A stretch of 64,000 bases of DNA from Acrocarpospora phusangensis (GCF_016862995.1 NZ_BOOA01000036.1:1-64000); one strand, 5' to 3'; numbered from the stretch's first letter, positions 1-9,692 are shown. Numbers and translations are program-made. Notes: generated by a model not told the origin, from the sequence alone.

Positions 1-136
1 CCGCATGATTGCCGGGGTAAAAGGGTTGGGGTTCGGATATCGGTGGCCAAGCCGGGAGATATGGCCGCTAGCGCGATGATTGTCGGTTGTGCGGGTGGCG
101 AGCTGGGGTGAATGGATCCGTGGGATCATTGGGTGC

Positions 137-937
137 GTGCAGACCGCGGTGTTCTTCCACGCCCATCCCGACGACGAGGCGCTGCTGACGGCCGGGACGA
201 TGGCGATGCTGGCCGCCGAGGGGCACCGGGTGGTGCTGGTGGTGGCGACGGCGGGCGAGCGCGGCCTGGCCGAGCTGCCGCACGGCGACGAGCTCGGCGC
301 GGCCCGGATGAACGAGCTGTACGCGTCGGCCGCGCGCCTCGGCTGCGCCCGGGTGGTCAAGCTCGGCTACGCCGACAGCGGCCTGGGCGACGACGGCGGC
401 CTGGCCGAGGACCGGCCGGACAACGCCTTCATCGACGCCGACCTGGAGGAGGCCGCCCAGCGGCTGGCCGCGCTCCTCAAGGAGGAGACCGCCGAACTCC
501 TCACCATCTACGACCCGGCCGGCGGGTACGGTCACCCCGACCACGTCATGGTCCACCGGGTCGGCGCCAGGGCCGCCGAGATCGCCGGGACGCCGATCGT
601 GCTGGAGGCCACGGTCAACCGAGACCCCCTGCTCAAGGGCATCCGGCTGGCCGCCCGCCTCTACCCGCAGCTGGACGTGCGGGCCTTCGAGAGCGCCTAC
701 TCCGCGGGGGCCGACATCACCCACCGCATCAACGTGCGCAGGCACGCCAAGGCCAAGCGGGCCGCCATGGCCGCCCACGCCACCCAGGCCACCGGCGGCG
801 ACGGGGACCGTACGCTGGGGGCGATGCTGAGAATCCCCGCCCCGATCTTCCGCTACGTTTTCGGCACGGAATGGTACGTGCGCCGCGGTCTCCCGCCGGG
901 GACGAGGCTGAGGCATCCGTTCGACCAGCCGAGCTGA
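137..937 (+). CDS. PIG-L family deacetylase
   Basis: This looks like a Zn-dependent LmbE/PIG-L N-acetyl-sugar deacetylase, the family that includes MshB and Mca of mycothiol metabolism. The N-terminal motif AHPDDE, which supplies metal ligands and the general base, sits about ten residues from the proposed start. A later HPDH motif (GGYGHPDHVMVH) supplies the third metal ligand. I chose the GTG at 137 because the strand FFHAHPDDE follows almost immediately; an upstream TTG at 80 would add 19 atypical residues. Length (about 266 aa) fits the family. The next gene begins 8 bp downstream, so the two are probably co-transcribed. The substrate cannot be told from sequence. Confidence 0.88.
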   Translation: MQTAVFFHAHPDDEALLTAGTMAMLAAEGHRVVLVVATAGERGLAELPHGDELGAARMNELYASAARLGCARVVKLGYADSGLGDDGGLAEDRPDNAFIDADLEEAAQRLAALLKEETAELLTIYDPAGGYGHPDHVMVHRVGARAAEIAGTPIVLEATVNRDPLLKGIRLAARLYPQLDVRAFESAYSAGADITHRINVRRHAKAKRAAMAAHATQATGGDGDRTLGAMLRIPAPIFRYVFGTEWYVRRGLPPGTRLRHPFDQPS

Positions 938-945
938 GGGGGAAC

Positions 946-2022
946 GTGAACAAGTGGCTGCGGGTGGCCCTGTCGGCCGCCTCGCTCGGCCTGGCCGTGA
1001 CCCTGATCGTGTTCCTGCCGGACATCGTCGGCGGGCTGACCGGCAAGCACGTCTCCTGGACCGAGATCGGCGCGCTGTTCGGGCGGCTCGACTGGGGCAC
1101 GGTGGCCCTGATGGCGGCCGTCTGGCTGGCCAGCCTGATCGCCTACAGCCACGTGCTGACCAGCTCCCTGCCCGGGCTCACCCACGCCCAGGGCCTGACC
1201 CTGAACGCGGCCGGCAGCGCGGTCAGCAACCTGCTGCCGTTCGGCGGCGCGGCCGGGGTGGCGCTCACCTTCGCGATGACCAAGGGCTGGGGGTTCCCGG
1301 TCCGCTCGGTGGTGGTGCTGACGCTGGTGAGCGGGATCTGGAACACGCTGTTCCGGTTCATCCTGCCCGCGGTCGGCATCCTCGCCCTGCTCGCCTCGGG
1401 GCAGCCGATGAGCCCCGCCGTGGCCAGGGCGGGCTGGGTCGGCGGCGTCTCCATCCTGGTGCTGGTCACGATCGTCGCCGCCGCGCTCTACTGGGACCGG
1501 GCGGCGGCCCTGCTCGGCCGTGCCCTGGACACGCTGATCAGGCTGCTCCCGCACCGCCTCCGCCCGGCCGAGCACGCCGCCTCCGAGGCGCTCAACCGGC
1601 TCAGGGCCGACACCGCCGGGGTCGTGCGCACCCGGTGGCCGGGGCTCTCGGCCGGCATGGTGCTGTTCCTCGGCTTCCAGTGGCTGATCATGGTGCTCTG
1701 CCTCCAGGCCACCGGCGCCTACCCCGGGCTGGCGCAGTCGATCGCGGTGTTCGCGCTCAGCCGGGTGCTGACCACCGCGCTGATCACGCCGTCCGGGGCC
1801 GGGATCATGGAGGGCGGGGTGGCCGCGCTGCTGATCGCGCTGGGTCAGCCGGCGGACGGCGCCACGGCCGCGGCGCTGCTGTTCGGGTTCTGGACGTACA
1901 CGATCGAGATCCCGTGGGGCGGTCTGGCGCTGGGCGGCTGGGCCATACTCCGTAAGCGGGGAGACGGAAGGCCGGCGGAGGCGGCGACCGCGCCCCAACA
2001 TCGTGATCTTGCGGGACAATGA
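946..2022 (+). CDS. LPG synthase TM/flippase-like integral membrane protein (UPF0104)
   Basis: A polytopic protein of 358 aa with about eight hydrophobic helices, including segments near VALMAAVWLASLIAYS, VVVLTLVSGIWNTLFRFILPAVG and GMVLFLGFQWLIMVLCL. It also has the conserved TPSGAGIMEGG loop typical of the lysylphosphatidylglycerol synthase transmembrane (flippase-like) family. No C-terminal aminoacyl-transferase domain is present, so lysyl-PG synthesis itself is unlikely. A role in flipping or moving a lipid-linked substrate is inference. The GTG start follows a GAGGGGGAA ribosome binding site. It lies 8 bp after a PIG-L deacetylase, a pairing that suggests work on a lipid-linked sugar. 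Confidence 0.8.
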   Translation: MNKWLRVALSAASLGLAVTLIVFLPDIVGGLTGKHVSWTEIGALFGRLDWGTVALMAAVWLASLIAYSHVLTSSLPGLTHAQGLTLNAAGSAVSNLLPFGGAAGVALTFAMTKGWGFPVRSVVVLTLVSGIWNTLFRFILPAVGILALLASGQPMSPAVARAGWVGGVSILVLVTIVAAALYWDRAAALLGRALDTLIRLLPHRLRPAEHAASEALNRLRADTAGVVRTRWPGLSAGMVLFLGFQWLIMVLCLQATGAYPGLAQSIAVFALSRVLTTALITPSGAGIMEGGVAALLIALGQPADGATAAALLFGFWTYTIEIPWGGLALGGWAILRKRGDGRPAEAATAPQHRDLAGQ

Positions 2023-2094
2023 CGATCACTGTTTCCATAGTGAGGATGTCGGCCATGTCTAGAACCTTGTGCACAGTTTGGCGGCGCGCATAGC

Positions 2095-5000
2095 GTGGCG
2101 GCTGACATGAGCAAGGTGGTCTTCCGGGTCCTGGGACCGGTCGAGGCGTACGACGCCGACAACGAGAGCGAGACCGAACTCGACCTCGGCGGCCTGCGGC
2201 AGCGGGCCGTACTGGCGCGGCTTCTGGTCGCCCGCGGGCAGGTCGTGCCGGTGGACACGCTGATCTTCGACCTGTGGGCCGACGACGCCGCCAAGGGCGC
2301 GCAGTCCGGTCTGCAGGTGTATATCTCGCGGCTGCGCCGGGTGCTGGAGCCCAACCGGCCGCGCGGCGGCCCCAACCGGCTGCTGGTCACCGTCGCGTCC
2401 GGGTACGCGCTGCGGGCCGCCCCCGAGCAGGTGGACGCGCTCCGCTTCGAGGCGACCGTACGGGCGGCCGGGGAACGGCTGGACGACAACCCGCAGACGG
2501 CCAGGGCGCGGCTGGAGTCGGCGCTGGGGCTGTGGCAGGGCACGCCGTACTCCGACTTCGCCGACCAGTCGTGGGCCGAGGCCGAGGTGACCCGCCTCAA
2601 CGAGCTGCGCCTGGTGGCCAGGGAGCGGCACGCGGACGCCGGCCTGCGCCTCGGGCTGCACGCCGAGACCGTGCCCGACCTGGAGGCGCTCACCACCGAG
2701 AACCCGCTCCGCGAGGAGGGCTGGCGGCTGCTCGCCCTCGGCCTGTACCGGTGCGGGCGGCAGGGCGACGCGCTGGCCGCGCTGCGCAAGGCGCGCAACA
2801 TCCTCGCCGACGAGCTGGGCATCGACCCGGGCCCTGCGCTGCGCAAGATGGAGTCCGACATCCTGGCCCAGGACAGCGGCCTGGAGCTGACCGCCGCGCC
2901 GCGCCGCCCGGAGAGCACGGCCACCTGGCCGCCCCGGCCGGTCGAGGCGGGCGCGGTGCCGCCGCTGGAGCCCGAGCCGTTCGTCGGCAGGGACGCCGAG
3001 CTCACCACGCTGTCGGCCGCCGCGCCCCGGGCCAAGTCGGGCCGGCTCACCATCGCCGTCATCGGCGGCGACGCCGGCGCGGGCAAGTCCACGCTGCTGC
3101 GGCAGCTCACCGGGCAGCTGGAGAGCCAGGGCTGGATCCCGGCCGGCGGCGCCTGCCCGGACAGCCCGGCCACCCCGCCCGGCTGGGCCTGGGTGGAGGT
3201 GCTGCGCACGCTGATCGCCCGCCGCGGCGCCGGCGAGTACGGCGCGCTGCTGGCCCCCCTGCTGGACGACCACGCCCCCGCCACCGGCGACGACGAGACC
3301 TCCGGCGGGTTCCGGCTGCACCGCGCGGTCGGCGGCTTCCTGTCCGGCGTGGCCCGCGAGGCCCCCCTGCTGATCACCCTGGAAGACCTGCACTGGGCCG
3401 ACGACCAGACGCTGGCCCTGCTGCGCGCGCTGCCCAGCCTGCTGGCCGCCAGCCGGGTGCTGCTGGTGGTGACCTGCCGGGACAACGAGCTGAACGACCC
3501 GCAGCAGGACGTGCTGGCCGCGCTGGCCAGGCTCGGCCCGGTCCGGGTGGAGCTGGGCGGCCTCTCCCCCGAGGACACGGCCGCGCTGGTGCGCGCCACC
3601 TGCGTGCGGGACGTGGACGACGAGGCGGTCGCGGCCATCGTGGAGCGGACCGGCGGCAACCCGTTCTTCGTGATCGAGACCGCCCGGCTGCTGGAGGCCG
3701 AGCAGGACATCTCCGAGGTGCCGTCCGGGGTCCGCGACGTGCTGCGGCGGCGGATCGGCCGACTGCCGGAGAAGGCCCAGCAGATCCTGCTCCAGGCGGC
3801 CGTCATCGGCCGCGACGTGGACGTGGACGTGCTGGTGGACATCTCCGGCGATGAGGAGCTGGTGGTGGACGCGGTCGAGGCCGCGCTGCTGGCCGGCCTG
3901 ATCACCGAGCCTGGCCCTGGGCGGCTCAGGTTCGACCACGGCCTGGTCCGCGACACGCTCTACTCGGACGCCTCCCGCCTGCGCCGCTCCCGGCTGCACG
4001 CCGCCGTGGCCTCGGTGATCGAGAAGCGCAACCCCGGCGACGTGGCCGCCCTCGCCCACCACTACGACCTGGCCGGCACGGCCGAGACCGCCGGCAAGGC
4101 CGTGCGGTACGCGGGACTGGCCGCCGAGCAGGCCGAGCGCAGGTTCGCGCACCGGGAGGCGGCCTCCCAGTGGGAGCGCTCGATCGCGGCTTTCGACCGG
4201 GCCGGCGGCAGCCAGGGCAAGGACCGGCTGGAGCTACAGCTGCGGATGATCCGGGCGCTGGCGCTCTGCGGCGACATGGCCGCCGCCCGCGCGCACCGGC
4301 GGGACGCCATGGACGTGGCGCTGCCGCTGGGCGACCTGGAGCTGACGGCCCGGGTGGCCGCCGCGCTCGCGGTGCCGCACAAGGGCATCGCCCGCGACTT
4401 CACCAGGACCGCCTGGGAGATCGTGGACGTCACCGAGAAGGCGCTGCTGGAGCTCCCGGCCGGTGAGCAGTCGCTGCGGGCCAGCCTGCTGGCCACGCTC
4501 GCGCTGGAGCTGGAGGGCTCGGCCACGCCCCGGGGCGAGCAGGCCTCGCTGGAGGCCGAGGAACTGGCCAGGGCGAGCGGCGATCCCGGGCTGCTGGCGA
4601 TGGCGCTGAGCGGGCGGCTGCGGCAGTCGTACACGATGGCGCAGGTCGACGAGCGCGAGGACATCGGCAGGGAGCTGCTGCGGGTCGGCGCGGAGTCCGG
4701 GCAGATCGCGGTGCAGACGCTGGCCCATCTGGTGCTGCTGGAGTGCGCGGCGGCCCGGGGCGACTTCGCCGAGGCGGACCGGCAGCTGGCCAGGGCCGAA
4801 CGGCTGGGCCAGCAGTACGACCTGTCCGCGCCCGCCGCCGTCGGGGCCTGGTACGCGGGCCAGCGCCTCATGATCTCCGGGGACTACCCGGGCGCCGAGC
4901 GCGCCTACCGCAACGCGGCGCGGCTGACCGCGCGGGCCGGGATGCTGGAAGGCCGCCAGGATCTGCCGCTGATCGCCACCTTCTGCCTGCACCTGGTGCA

Positions 5001-5442
5001 GGGGCAGGCCGCCGACATGGTGGACGCGCTGCAGGAGGCCCACCAGCGGGGCGCCAAGTGGACGCTCGACGCGTACGCGGTGACGCTGGCCTCGGCCGGG
5101 CATCTGCGGGACGCGCAGGCGATCGCGGCCACCCGGGAGCCGGTCCGGGGCGACTTCCTGTACGAGCTGGCCATGACCTGGCGGGCGCTGGCCGGGCTGC
5201 TGCTGGACGACGTGGACCGGATGCGGGAGGCGTACACGGCGTTGCAGCCGTTCAACGACCGGATCGCGGGCGCGGGCACCGGCGTGGTGGCGCTCTGGCC
5301 GGTGGCCAAGACGCTGGGCGACCTGGCCGGGAAGCTGGGCCTGCCGGAGGCCACCGAGCACTACCGGAAGGCGCTGGCGGTGGCGCAGCGGGTGGGCGTG
5401 ACCCGATGGGTGGACGACGCGGAACGGGCGCTCAGCACCTGA
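2095..5442 (+). CDS. AfsR/SARP-like BTAD regulator with AAA ATPase
   Basis: Large transcriptional regulator of 1115 aa. The N-terminal winged helix (about residues 10-100) resembles the OmpR-like DNA-binding domain of SARPs. A BTAD all-alpha domain follows (about 115-260, with the VDALRFEATVR opening). An AAA_16-type ATPase module comes next, with Walker A GGDAGAGKST near residue 324 and a Walker B-like LLITLEDLHWAD near 425. The C-terminal half is helical and TPR-like. GTG 2095 and ATG 2107 are both possible starts. The domain order is classical for signal-transducing STAND activators of secondary metabolism or morphology in actinomycetes. No biosynthetic cluster adjoins it, so the target is unknown. 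Confidence 0.85.
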   Translation: MAADMSKVVFRVLGPVEAYDADNESETELDLGGLRQRAVLARLLVARGQVVPVDTLIFDLWADDAAKGAQSGLQVYISRLRRVLEPNRPRGGPNRLLVTVASGYALRAAPEQVDALRFEATVRAAGERLDDNPQTARARLESALGLWQGTPYSDFADQSWAEAEVTRLNELRLVARERHADAGLRLGLHAETVPDLEALTTENPLREEGWRLLALGLYRCGRQGDALAALRKARNILADELGIDPGPALRKMESDILAQDSGLELTAAPRRPESTATWPPRPVEAGAVPPLEPEPFVGRDAELTTLSAAAPRAKSGRLTIAVIGGDAGAGKSTLLRQLTGQLESQGWIPAGGACPDSPATPPGWAWVEVLRTLIARRGAGEYGALLAPLLDDHAPATGDDETSGGFRLHRAVGGFLSGVAREAPLLITLEDLHWADDQTLALLRALPSLLAASRVLLVVTCRDNELNDPQQDVLAALARLGPVRVELGGLSPEDTAALVRATCVRDVDDEAVAAIVERTGGNPFFVIETARLLEAEQDISEVPSGVRDVLRRRIGRLPEKAQQILLQAAVIGRDVDVDVLVDISGDEELVVDAVEAALLAGLITEPGPGRLRFDHGLVRDTLYSDASRLRRSRLHAAVASVIEKRNPGDVAALAHHYDLAGTAETAGKAVRYAGLAAEQAERRFAHREAASQWERSIAAFDRAGGSQGKDRLELQLRMIRALALCGDMAAARAHRRDAMDVALPLGDLELTARVAAALAVPHKGIARDFTRTAWEIVDVTEKALLELPAGEQSLRASLLATLALELEGSATPRGEQASLEAEELARASGDPGLLAMALSGRLRQSYTMAQVDEREDIGRELLRVGAESGQIAVQTLAHLVLLECAAARGDFAEADRQLARAERLGQQYDLSAPAAVGAWYAGQRLMISGDYPGAERAYRNAARLTARAGMLEGRQDLPLIATFCLHLVQGQAADMVDALQEAHQRGAKWTLDAYAVTLASAGHLRDAQAIAATREPVRGDFLYELAMTWRALAGLLLDDVDRMREAYTALQPFNDRIAGAGTGVVALWPVAKTLGDLAGKLGLPEATEHYRKALAVAQRVGVTRWVDDAERALST

Positions 5443-5638
5443 ATCCCCGGTCGCAGGCGGTGTAGGCGGGGACCGGGTCCGCGGAGAGCGTGATCGTGTG
5501 GACCGGTCCGGCGGGCGCGACGTGGGCGGTCCCGCCGCCCACGTACGCGCCGATCGCCGCGAGCGTGGCGCAGAGCAGTCTCACGGCCGTGCCGGTGCCC
5601 CCGGCCAGGACCGGCACGATCGCGCCACCTGATCTCAT
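5432..5638 (-). CDS. Small secreted or membrane-anchored protein, unknown
   Basis: A 68-residue protein with a hydrophobic N-terminal segment (AIVPVLAGGTGTAVRLLCATLAAIGAYV) that can act as signal or anchor, then a short tail with two cysteines (TACDRGFRC) at the C terminus. The ATG at 5638 is chosen because GGAGGGAAG lies just upstream. It converges on the BTAD regulator and the two coding ends overlap by 11 bp. No family recognised. Confidence 0.55.
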   Translation of the reverse strand: MRSGGAIVPVLAGGTGTAVRLLCATLAAIGAYVGGGTAHVAPAGPVHTITLSADPVPAYTACDRGFRC

Positions 5639-5788
5639 GGTCTTCCCTCCGGCTACGCTCACACTTAGATGTACGCGCGGATGGTTGATCGGAGCTTGCC
5701 GCACGCTTGCAGTTGCGCAACGGCCAGGCATTAGGTAAGGCTGTCCTTAGATAGATAGGCATTGACGCGTTCCCGGGGAGGTCGCACC

Positions 5789-6298
5789 TTGGAGTCCCTC
5801 TTCGAGATCGTGGACAGCGTTCCGTACTGGCTGCTGGTGCTGGTGGGCGGGATCGCCCTGTTCGGCGCGTTCCAGTTCTACTACTGGGGCGGCAAGAAGC
5901 TCGGCGGCAAGCTCTACGAGACGCGCATCGGCCGCAGGATCGGGAAAGAGCGCGTCGAGAAGGTGGAGAACGTGGTCCGCCGCTGGGGCGCCCTCTCCGT
6001 CTTCGGATGTTTCTGGGTGCCCGGCGGCCTGCGGCACACGCTGCCGTGGGTGGCGGGCGCGCTCCGCGTCGACTACCGCTGGTATCTGGTGGCCAGCGCG
6101 GTCGGCTGCCTGACCTGGGTCCCGCTCACCGCGTTCGGCCTGTACGCGGGCGTCTGGGCGTGGCTGAGACTGGCCGCCACCTCTCCCCTGTACGGCGGCC
6201 TCACCCTGGCGGCCGTGATCGCCCTGATCGTGTTCTGGCGGCGTCGCCGGCGCGCGAACGCCACGGCGGCCCAGGAAGCCGAAAAGGTCGAGGTCTGA
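5789..6298 (+). CDS. DedA/VTT-like integral membrane protein
   Basis: About 169 aa with three or four membrane segments (SVPYWLLVLVGGIALFGAFQFYYWGG, GALSVFGCFWVPGGLRHTLPWVAG, WYLVASAVGCLTWVPLTAFGLYAG, and a final helix before a basic RRRRRAN tail). The GGKKLGGKLYETRIGRRIGKERVEKVENVVRRWG region followed by a PGGLRHTLPWVAGALR loop matches DedA/SNARE-associated proteins, which have been linked to undecaprenyl-phosphate or lipid flipping. The TTG at 5789 is preferred over TTG 5762 because GGGGAGGT sits seven bases upstream of it. Confidence 0.72.
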   Translation: MESLFEIVDSVPYWLLVLVGGIALFGAFQFYYWGGKKLGGKLYETRIGRRIGKERVEKVENVVRRWGALSVFGCFWVPGGLRHTLPWVAGALRVDYRWYLVASAVGCLTWVPLTAFGLYAGVWAWLRLAATSPLYGGLTLAAVIALIVFWRRRRRANATAAQEAEKVEV

Positions 6299-6379
6299 CC
6301 TGTTCCCTTGTCGGTGGGGGGTTCCGGTGCCATATTCCCCACAGGGGCGTTCGCACCACCCGCGAACCGGGGGCAGTAC

Positions 6380-7690
6380 ATGGACAAGTCACGACGTGTT
6401 CCGTTGGTGTTCTTACCTGCCGTTCTCGTGGCGATCCTGCTGGTCGCGGTCGTCACCCTGGTCCGGCTCACCGGCGGGAGCACCGGCAAGCCCGCCGCCG
6501 GATCACCGTCACCGGCCGCCGCGGAATCGCCGCCGCCGGCCGCCGCGGAATCGCCATCGCCGGCCGTCCGGGTGGCCGGCGTCCGCGACCTGTGGCCCCA
6601 AGCGCTGATCGATCTGCCGGACACGGTCCCGGACCTGCACATGCTGAACACCCTCGACGCCACCCGCGTCCTGCTCCACGACGAGACCTCCACCCTGATC
6701 AAGGTGTACGACACGGCCACCGGCCGGCTGAGCGACTTCACCTCGCTGCCGGAACTGGCCGCCGACTCCTCGACCCTCTGCCACACCTGGGTGGGCGGCG
6801 ACCAGGTGGTCTTCGACGTCCTCGTGGACGAGTTCCAGCGGCACCGTCTCTGGACGGTCCCGCTCTCCGGCGGACAGCCGGTCGAGGTGCCGTTCGACGA
6901 CCCGGAGGCGATCTTCGACTCCGCCGAGATCGCCACCGGCCACCTGGTGCGGTCCGACCGGGGAGCCGTCTACCGGCTCCCCCTGCCCGGCGGCGGCACT
7001 CCCCAGCCGGTGCCCGGCAGCGAGGGCCTCACCCCCGTCGGGTGGCCGTGGGCGAGCGACCTGCCCGCCTACCCGGGGATCTTGGACGAGTACGTCGCCC
7101 TGGGTTCGGACTACGACCTGTTCAGCATTTCCGCGGGCGAGGAAGCGACGGATTTGACGATCGCGACGGCCTCGGCCGTTCCGGAGACCGCCTCCCCCAC
7201 CCCGGCACCGATTCCCTCCGCGACCAAAGTCGTCAACCTGGAGACCGGCGAGGTGCGGCCCGTGACGCCCGCCCCCGGCGTCCAGGGCCTGCGGTGCGGA
7301 CCCGACCTTTGTTACGGCGAGAACCAGCAGAACCGTATGGTCACCACGGGTCTGGACGGCCGCGACCTGGTCGAGCTCCCGCTCACCCCGATCTTCACCG
7401 GGAACGAGCCGCCCGGGAGCCGCTTCATCGCCGTCGCCGCCCTTCCGCCCGGCGAGGCCACCTCCTCGGTACCCGTACGGTGGACGCGCCTGCTGGCCCC
7501 CAGCACCGACCTGTACGTGTACGACACCCAGACCCGCACCCTCGCCGTTGCGCACCAGAGCGGCGAAGGAGTGGGCACCGTGATCTGCTTCCCGGGCACC
7601 TCCGGCTGGCGGACCGGTGACCTCGTCCATTGGTCGACGGACCCGGACGACCTGACGTTCCGGGAGGGCGTGAACCTGAAGGCCGTCTAG
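6380..7690 (+). CDS. Membrane-anchored extracellular protein, unknown (propeller-like)
   Basis: A 436-aa protein. It has a short basic N terminus (MDKSRRVPL), one hydrophobic segment (VFLPAVLVAILLVAVVTLV), and an Ala/Pro/Ser-rich spacer with three copies of an eight-residue PSPAAAES-type unit (DNA repeat about 6512-6559). A long extracellular domain follows, with recurring short strands (LIKVYDTATGRLSDF, LWTVPLSGGQPVEV, LYVYDTQTRTLAVA) that suggest a beta-propeller fold. Two cysteines flank a DLCYG motif and may form a disulfide. The domain type is inferred from pattern, not from a recognised family. It converges with the DUF1508 gene, the stop codons overlapping by 4 bp. Confidence 0.65.
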   Translation: MDKSRRVPLVFLPAVLVAILLVAVVTLVRLTGGSTGKPAAGSPSPAAAESPPPAAAESPSPAVRVAGVRDLWPQALIDLPDTVPDLHMLNTLDATRVLLHDETSTLIKVYDTATGRLSDFTSLPELAADSSTLCHTWVGGDQVVFDVLVDEFQRHRLWTVPLSGGQPVEVPFDDPEAIFDSAEIATGHLVRSDRGAVYRLPLPGGGTPQPVPGSEGLTPVGWPWASDLPAYPGILDEYVALGSDYDLFSISAGEEATDLTIATASAVPETASPTPAPIPSATKVVNLETGEVRPVTPAPGVQGLRCGPDLCYGENQQNRMVTTGLDGRDLVELPLTPIFTGNEPPGSRFIAVAALPPGEATSSVPVRWTRLLAPSTDLYVYDTQTRTLAVAHQSGEGVGTVICFPGTSGWRTGDLVHWSTDPDDLTFREGVNLKAV

Positions 7691-7884
7691 ATCTGGAGCG
7701 GTTCCAGGGCCGAGTCGTCGACTTTGGCGTCCGTGGCGTGCCTGCGCACCGCCTCGACCCCGTTCACGCAGGCGGCCTTGCTGCCGTACTCGCCGCTGAC
7801 CGCGAGCGTCTGGCCGTTGCCCGCGACGAGCTTGAAGCGGAAGACGCCGCCCTTGTCCTTGGTGATGATGAAACGTCCTGCCAT
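7687..7884 (-). CDS. YegP-like DUF1508 protein
   Basis: A 65-residue single-copy DUF1508 protein. The pattern AGRFIITKDKGGVFRFKLVAGNGQTLAVSG followed by GSKAACVNGVEAVRRHA matches the YegP family, usually found as one or two tandem units; function is poorly known. The ATG at 7884 has a GGGGGGAT sequence upstream. Its end overlaps the end of the converging upstream gene by 4 bp. Confidence 0.85.
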   Translation of the reverse strand: MAGRFIITKDKGGVFRFKLVAGNGQTLAVSGEYGSKAACVNGVEAVRRHATDAKVDDSALEPLQI

Positions 7885-7961
7885 CTGATCCCCCCGAGAC
7901 GAACCGGCCGAACCGGCTGTCGCAGCCTTGCCCCGCGCGGCTGACATGCGATCATGACCAC

Positions 7962-8759
7962 ATGCGCCTCGGGGCCCTCATCGCACTGATCCTGATCTTC
8001 GCCTTTCCCGGTACGGCTGTCGCGGCACCCGCGCCCCCCGTCACGGCGCGTGTCGCGTATCTGGTGGACGACGCCACGGGAACGGTCCACTACCACAAGC
8101 GGGAGAGCCGCCGCGTCCCGGTGGCCAGCCTCACCAAGGTCATGACCGCGTACGTGGTGCGCCGGGAGGCCGGTCTGGACGACGTGATCAGGATCACCCA
8201 GGCGGACGTCCGGCACGCCAGCGCCAACGGCGCCACCGCCGGTGGGCTGCGCGCCGGCGAACGCCTGACCGTGCGCGCCCTGCTCTACGCCCTGCTGCTC
8301 AACTCGGGCGCCGACGCCTCCCACGCCCTGGCCGAGCGGTACGGCCCCGGCACGCGCCGGTTCGTGGCCAAGATGAACGCCGCCGCCCACCGGCTCGACC
8401 TGCGCGACACCCGTTTCGCCAACCCGGACGGACTCCCCGCCACCGGGGCGTTCTCCTCCGCGCGGGACCAGGTGGCGCTGGCCCGCGCCGCGATGAAGGA
8501 CCGCGTCATCGCCACCATCGCCAGGACCAAGCAGCACACCGTCGCCGGCCACACCTGGCGCAACACCAACGAACTGCTCGGCCACGGCGTGATCGGCCTC
8601 AAGACCGGCTACACCCGCGCGGCCGGCTACTGCCTCAGCTTCGTGGCCACCAAGTACGGCCGCACCTACGTGGGCGTCGTGCTCGGCGAGCCGACCGAGG
8701 CCAACCGGTACGCCAGCGCCCGCCGCATGCTCGGCTGGGCGGTCGCGCACACGCCCTAG
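7962..8759 (+). CDS. D-alanyl-D-alanine carboxypeptidase (S11, PBP5-type)
   Basis: A secreted low-molecular-weight penicillin-binding protein that trims the terminal D-Ala of peptidoglycan stem peptides. A signal peptide occupies about residues 1-22. The three S11 motifs are present: SLTK (Ser56-Lys59), SGA (Ser115) in place of the usual SxN, and KTG (Lys214). At 265 aa it is a minimal enzyme without the C-terminal PBP5 domain or membrane anchor. It is divergent from the DUF1508 gene. Confidence 0.92.
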   Translation: MRLGALIALILIFAFPGTAVAAPAPPVTARVAYLVDDATGTVHYHKRESRRVPVASLTKVMTAYVVRREAGLDDVIRITQADVRHASANGATAGGLRAGERLTVRALLYALLLNSGADASHALAERYGPGTRRFVAKMNAAAHRLDLRDTRFANPDGLPATGAFSSARDQVALARAAMKDRVIATIARTKQHTVAGHTWRNTNELLGHGVIGLKTGYTRAAGYCLSFVATKYGRTYVGVVLGEPTEANRYASARRMLGWAVAHTP

Positions 8760-8766
8760 CGGGCGG

Positions 8767-9579
8767 CTACCGCAGCAGGGCGTGGCAGGCGATCGCGGCG
8801 GCGGCGACCACGTTGAGGGAGTCCACGCCGAGTTCCATCGCGGCCGGGCTCATCGGGATGGAGACGGCCTGGTCGGCCTCCTCCAGCCAGTGCGAGGACA
8901 GCCCGTCGCCCTCGGAGCCCAGCAGCAGGGCCGCCCTGCCGCCGAGCTGGACCTTGTCGATCGCGACCGCGCTCTGGTCGGGCGTGAGGGCCAGCAGCTG
9001 GAAGCCCGCCCGGCGCAGATCGGCCAGGCCGCCGTACCAGTCGGTCATGCGCGCGTACGGCACCGCGAAGACCGCGCCCATGGAGACCTTGACCGCGCGG
9101 CGGTAGAGCGGGTCGGCGCAGCGCGGCGAAAGGATGACCGCGTCCACGCCCAGCGCGGCGGCGCAGCGGAAGATGGCGCCCACGTTGCCGTGGTCGGCCA
9201 GGTCCTCCAGGACGAGCACGCGGCGCGGCGACCCGGCGAGCAGGTCGGGCACGGCAGGCAGCGGCAGCCGGCCCATCGAGGCGAGCGCGCCCCGGTGCAC
9301 CTGGAAGCCGGTGATGTTCTCCATGACCCGGTCGGAGACGACGTAGAGCGGCGCGTCCGCGGTCAGGTCCTCGAAGGAGGGCAGCCACTTGCGGGTCATC
9401 AGCATCGAGCGGAGCGGGTGGCCGGTGGCCAGCGCGCGGCGGATCACCTTGTCCCCCTCGGCCAGGAAGAGGCCCTGCTCCGGCTCCATCGCCCTGCGCA
9501 GGTCGGTGTCGCGGAGCCGGGTGTAGTCCGCGATCCGCGGGTCGTCGGCGGAGTCCACCTCGATGACCTGGATGACCAT
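8767..9579 (-). CDS. SpoU/TrmH family RNA 2'-O-methyltransferase
   Basis: A 270-aa SPOUT methyltransferase. An N-terminal substrate-binding region is followed by the trefoil-knot catalytic domain, with motif 1 NVGAIFRCAAALGVD, motif 2 LLLGSEGDGLS and motif 3 around IPM...SLNVVAAAAIACHALL. These bind S-adenosylmethionine and methylate a ribose 2'-OH in rRNA or tRNA. Which RNA is modified cannot be told from the sequence. It converges tightly on the carboxypeptidase gene (7 bp apart). Confidence 0.9.
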   Translation of the reverse strand: MVIQVIEVDSADDPRIADYTRLRDTDLRRAMEPEQGLFLAEGDKVIRRALATGHPLRSMLMTRKWLPSFEDLTADAPLYVVSDRVMENITGFQVHRGALASMGRLPLPAVPDLLAGSPRRVLVLEDLADHGNVGAIFRCAAALGVDAVILSPRCADPLYRRAVKVSMGAVFAVPYARMTDWYGGLADLRRAGFQLLALTPDQSAVAIDKVQLGGRAALLLGSEGDGLSSHWLEEADQAVSIPMSPAAMELGVDSLNVVAAAAIACHALLR

Positions 9580-9692
9580 CAGGCCAGCGTACCGTTGCCA
9601 CTCCTTTGGGCCGCCGTTCGCATGTCACCTAGGGTGACCGATACAGTACTCACCGCTGCAACTGGCCGGATGGGCGACGATCGGGGGTCAAG

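Noticed and set aside
853-2019. Long open frames on the strand opposite the flippase-like gene
   Set aside because: Arg/Pro/Gly/His-rich translation typical of antisense in GC-rich DNA; the + strand frame has clear membrane helices and a family motif.
1845-4152. Two frames of about 700 codons antisense to the BTAD regulator
   Set aside because: Low-complexity Ser/Arg or Gly/Gln-rich translations; the + strand has recognised domains throughout.
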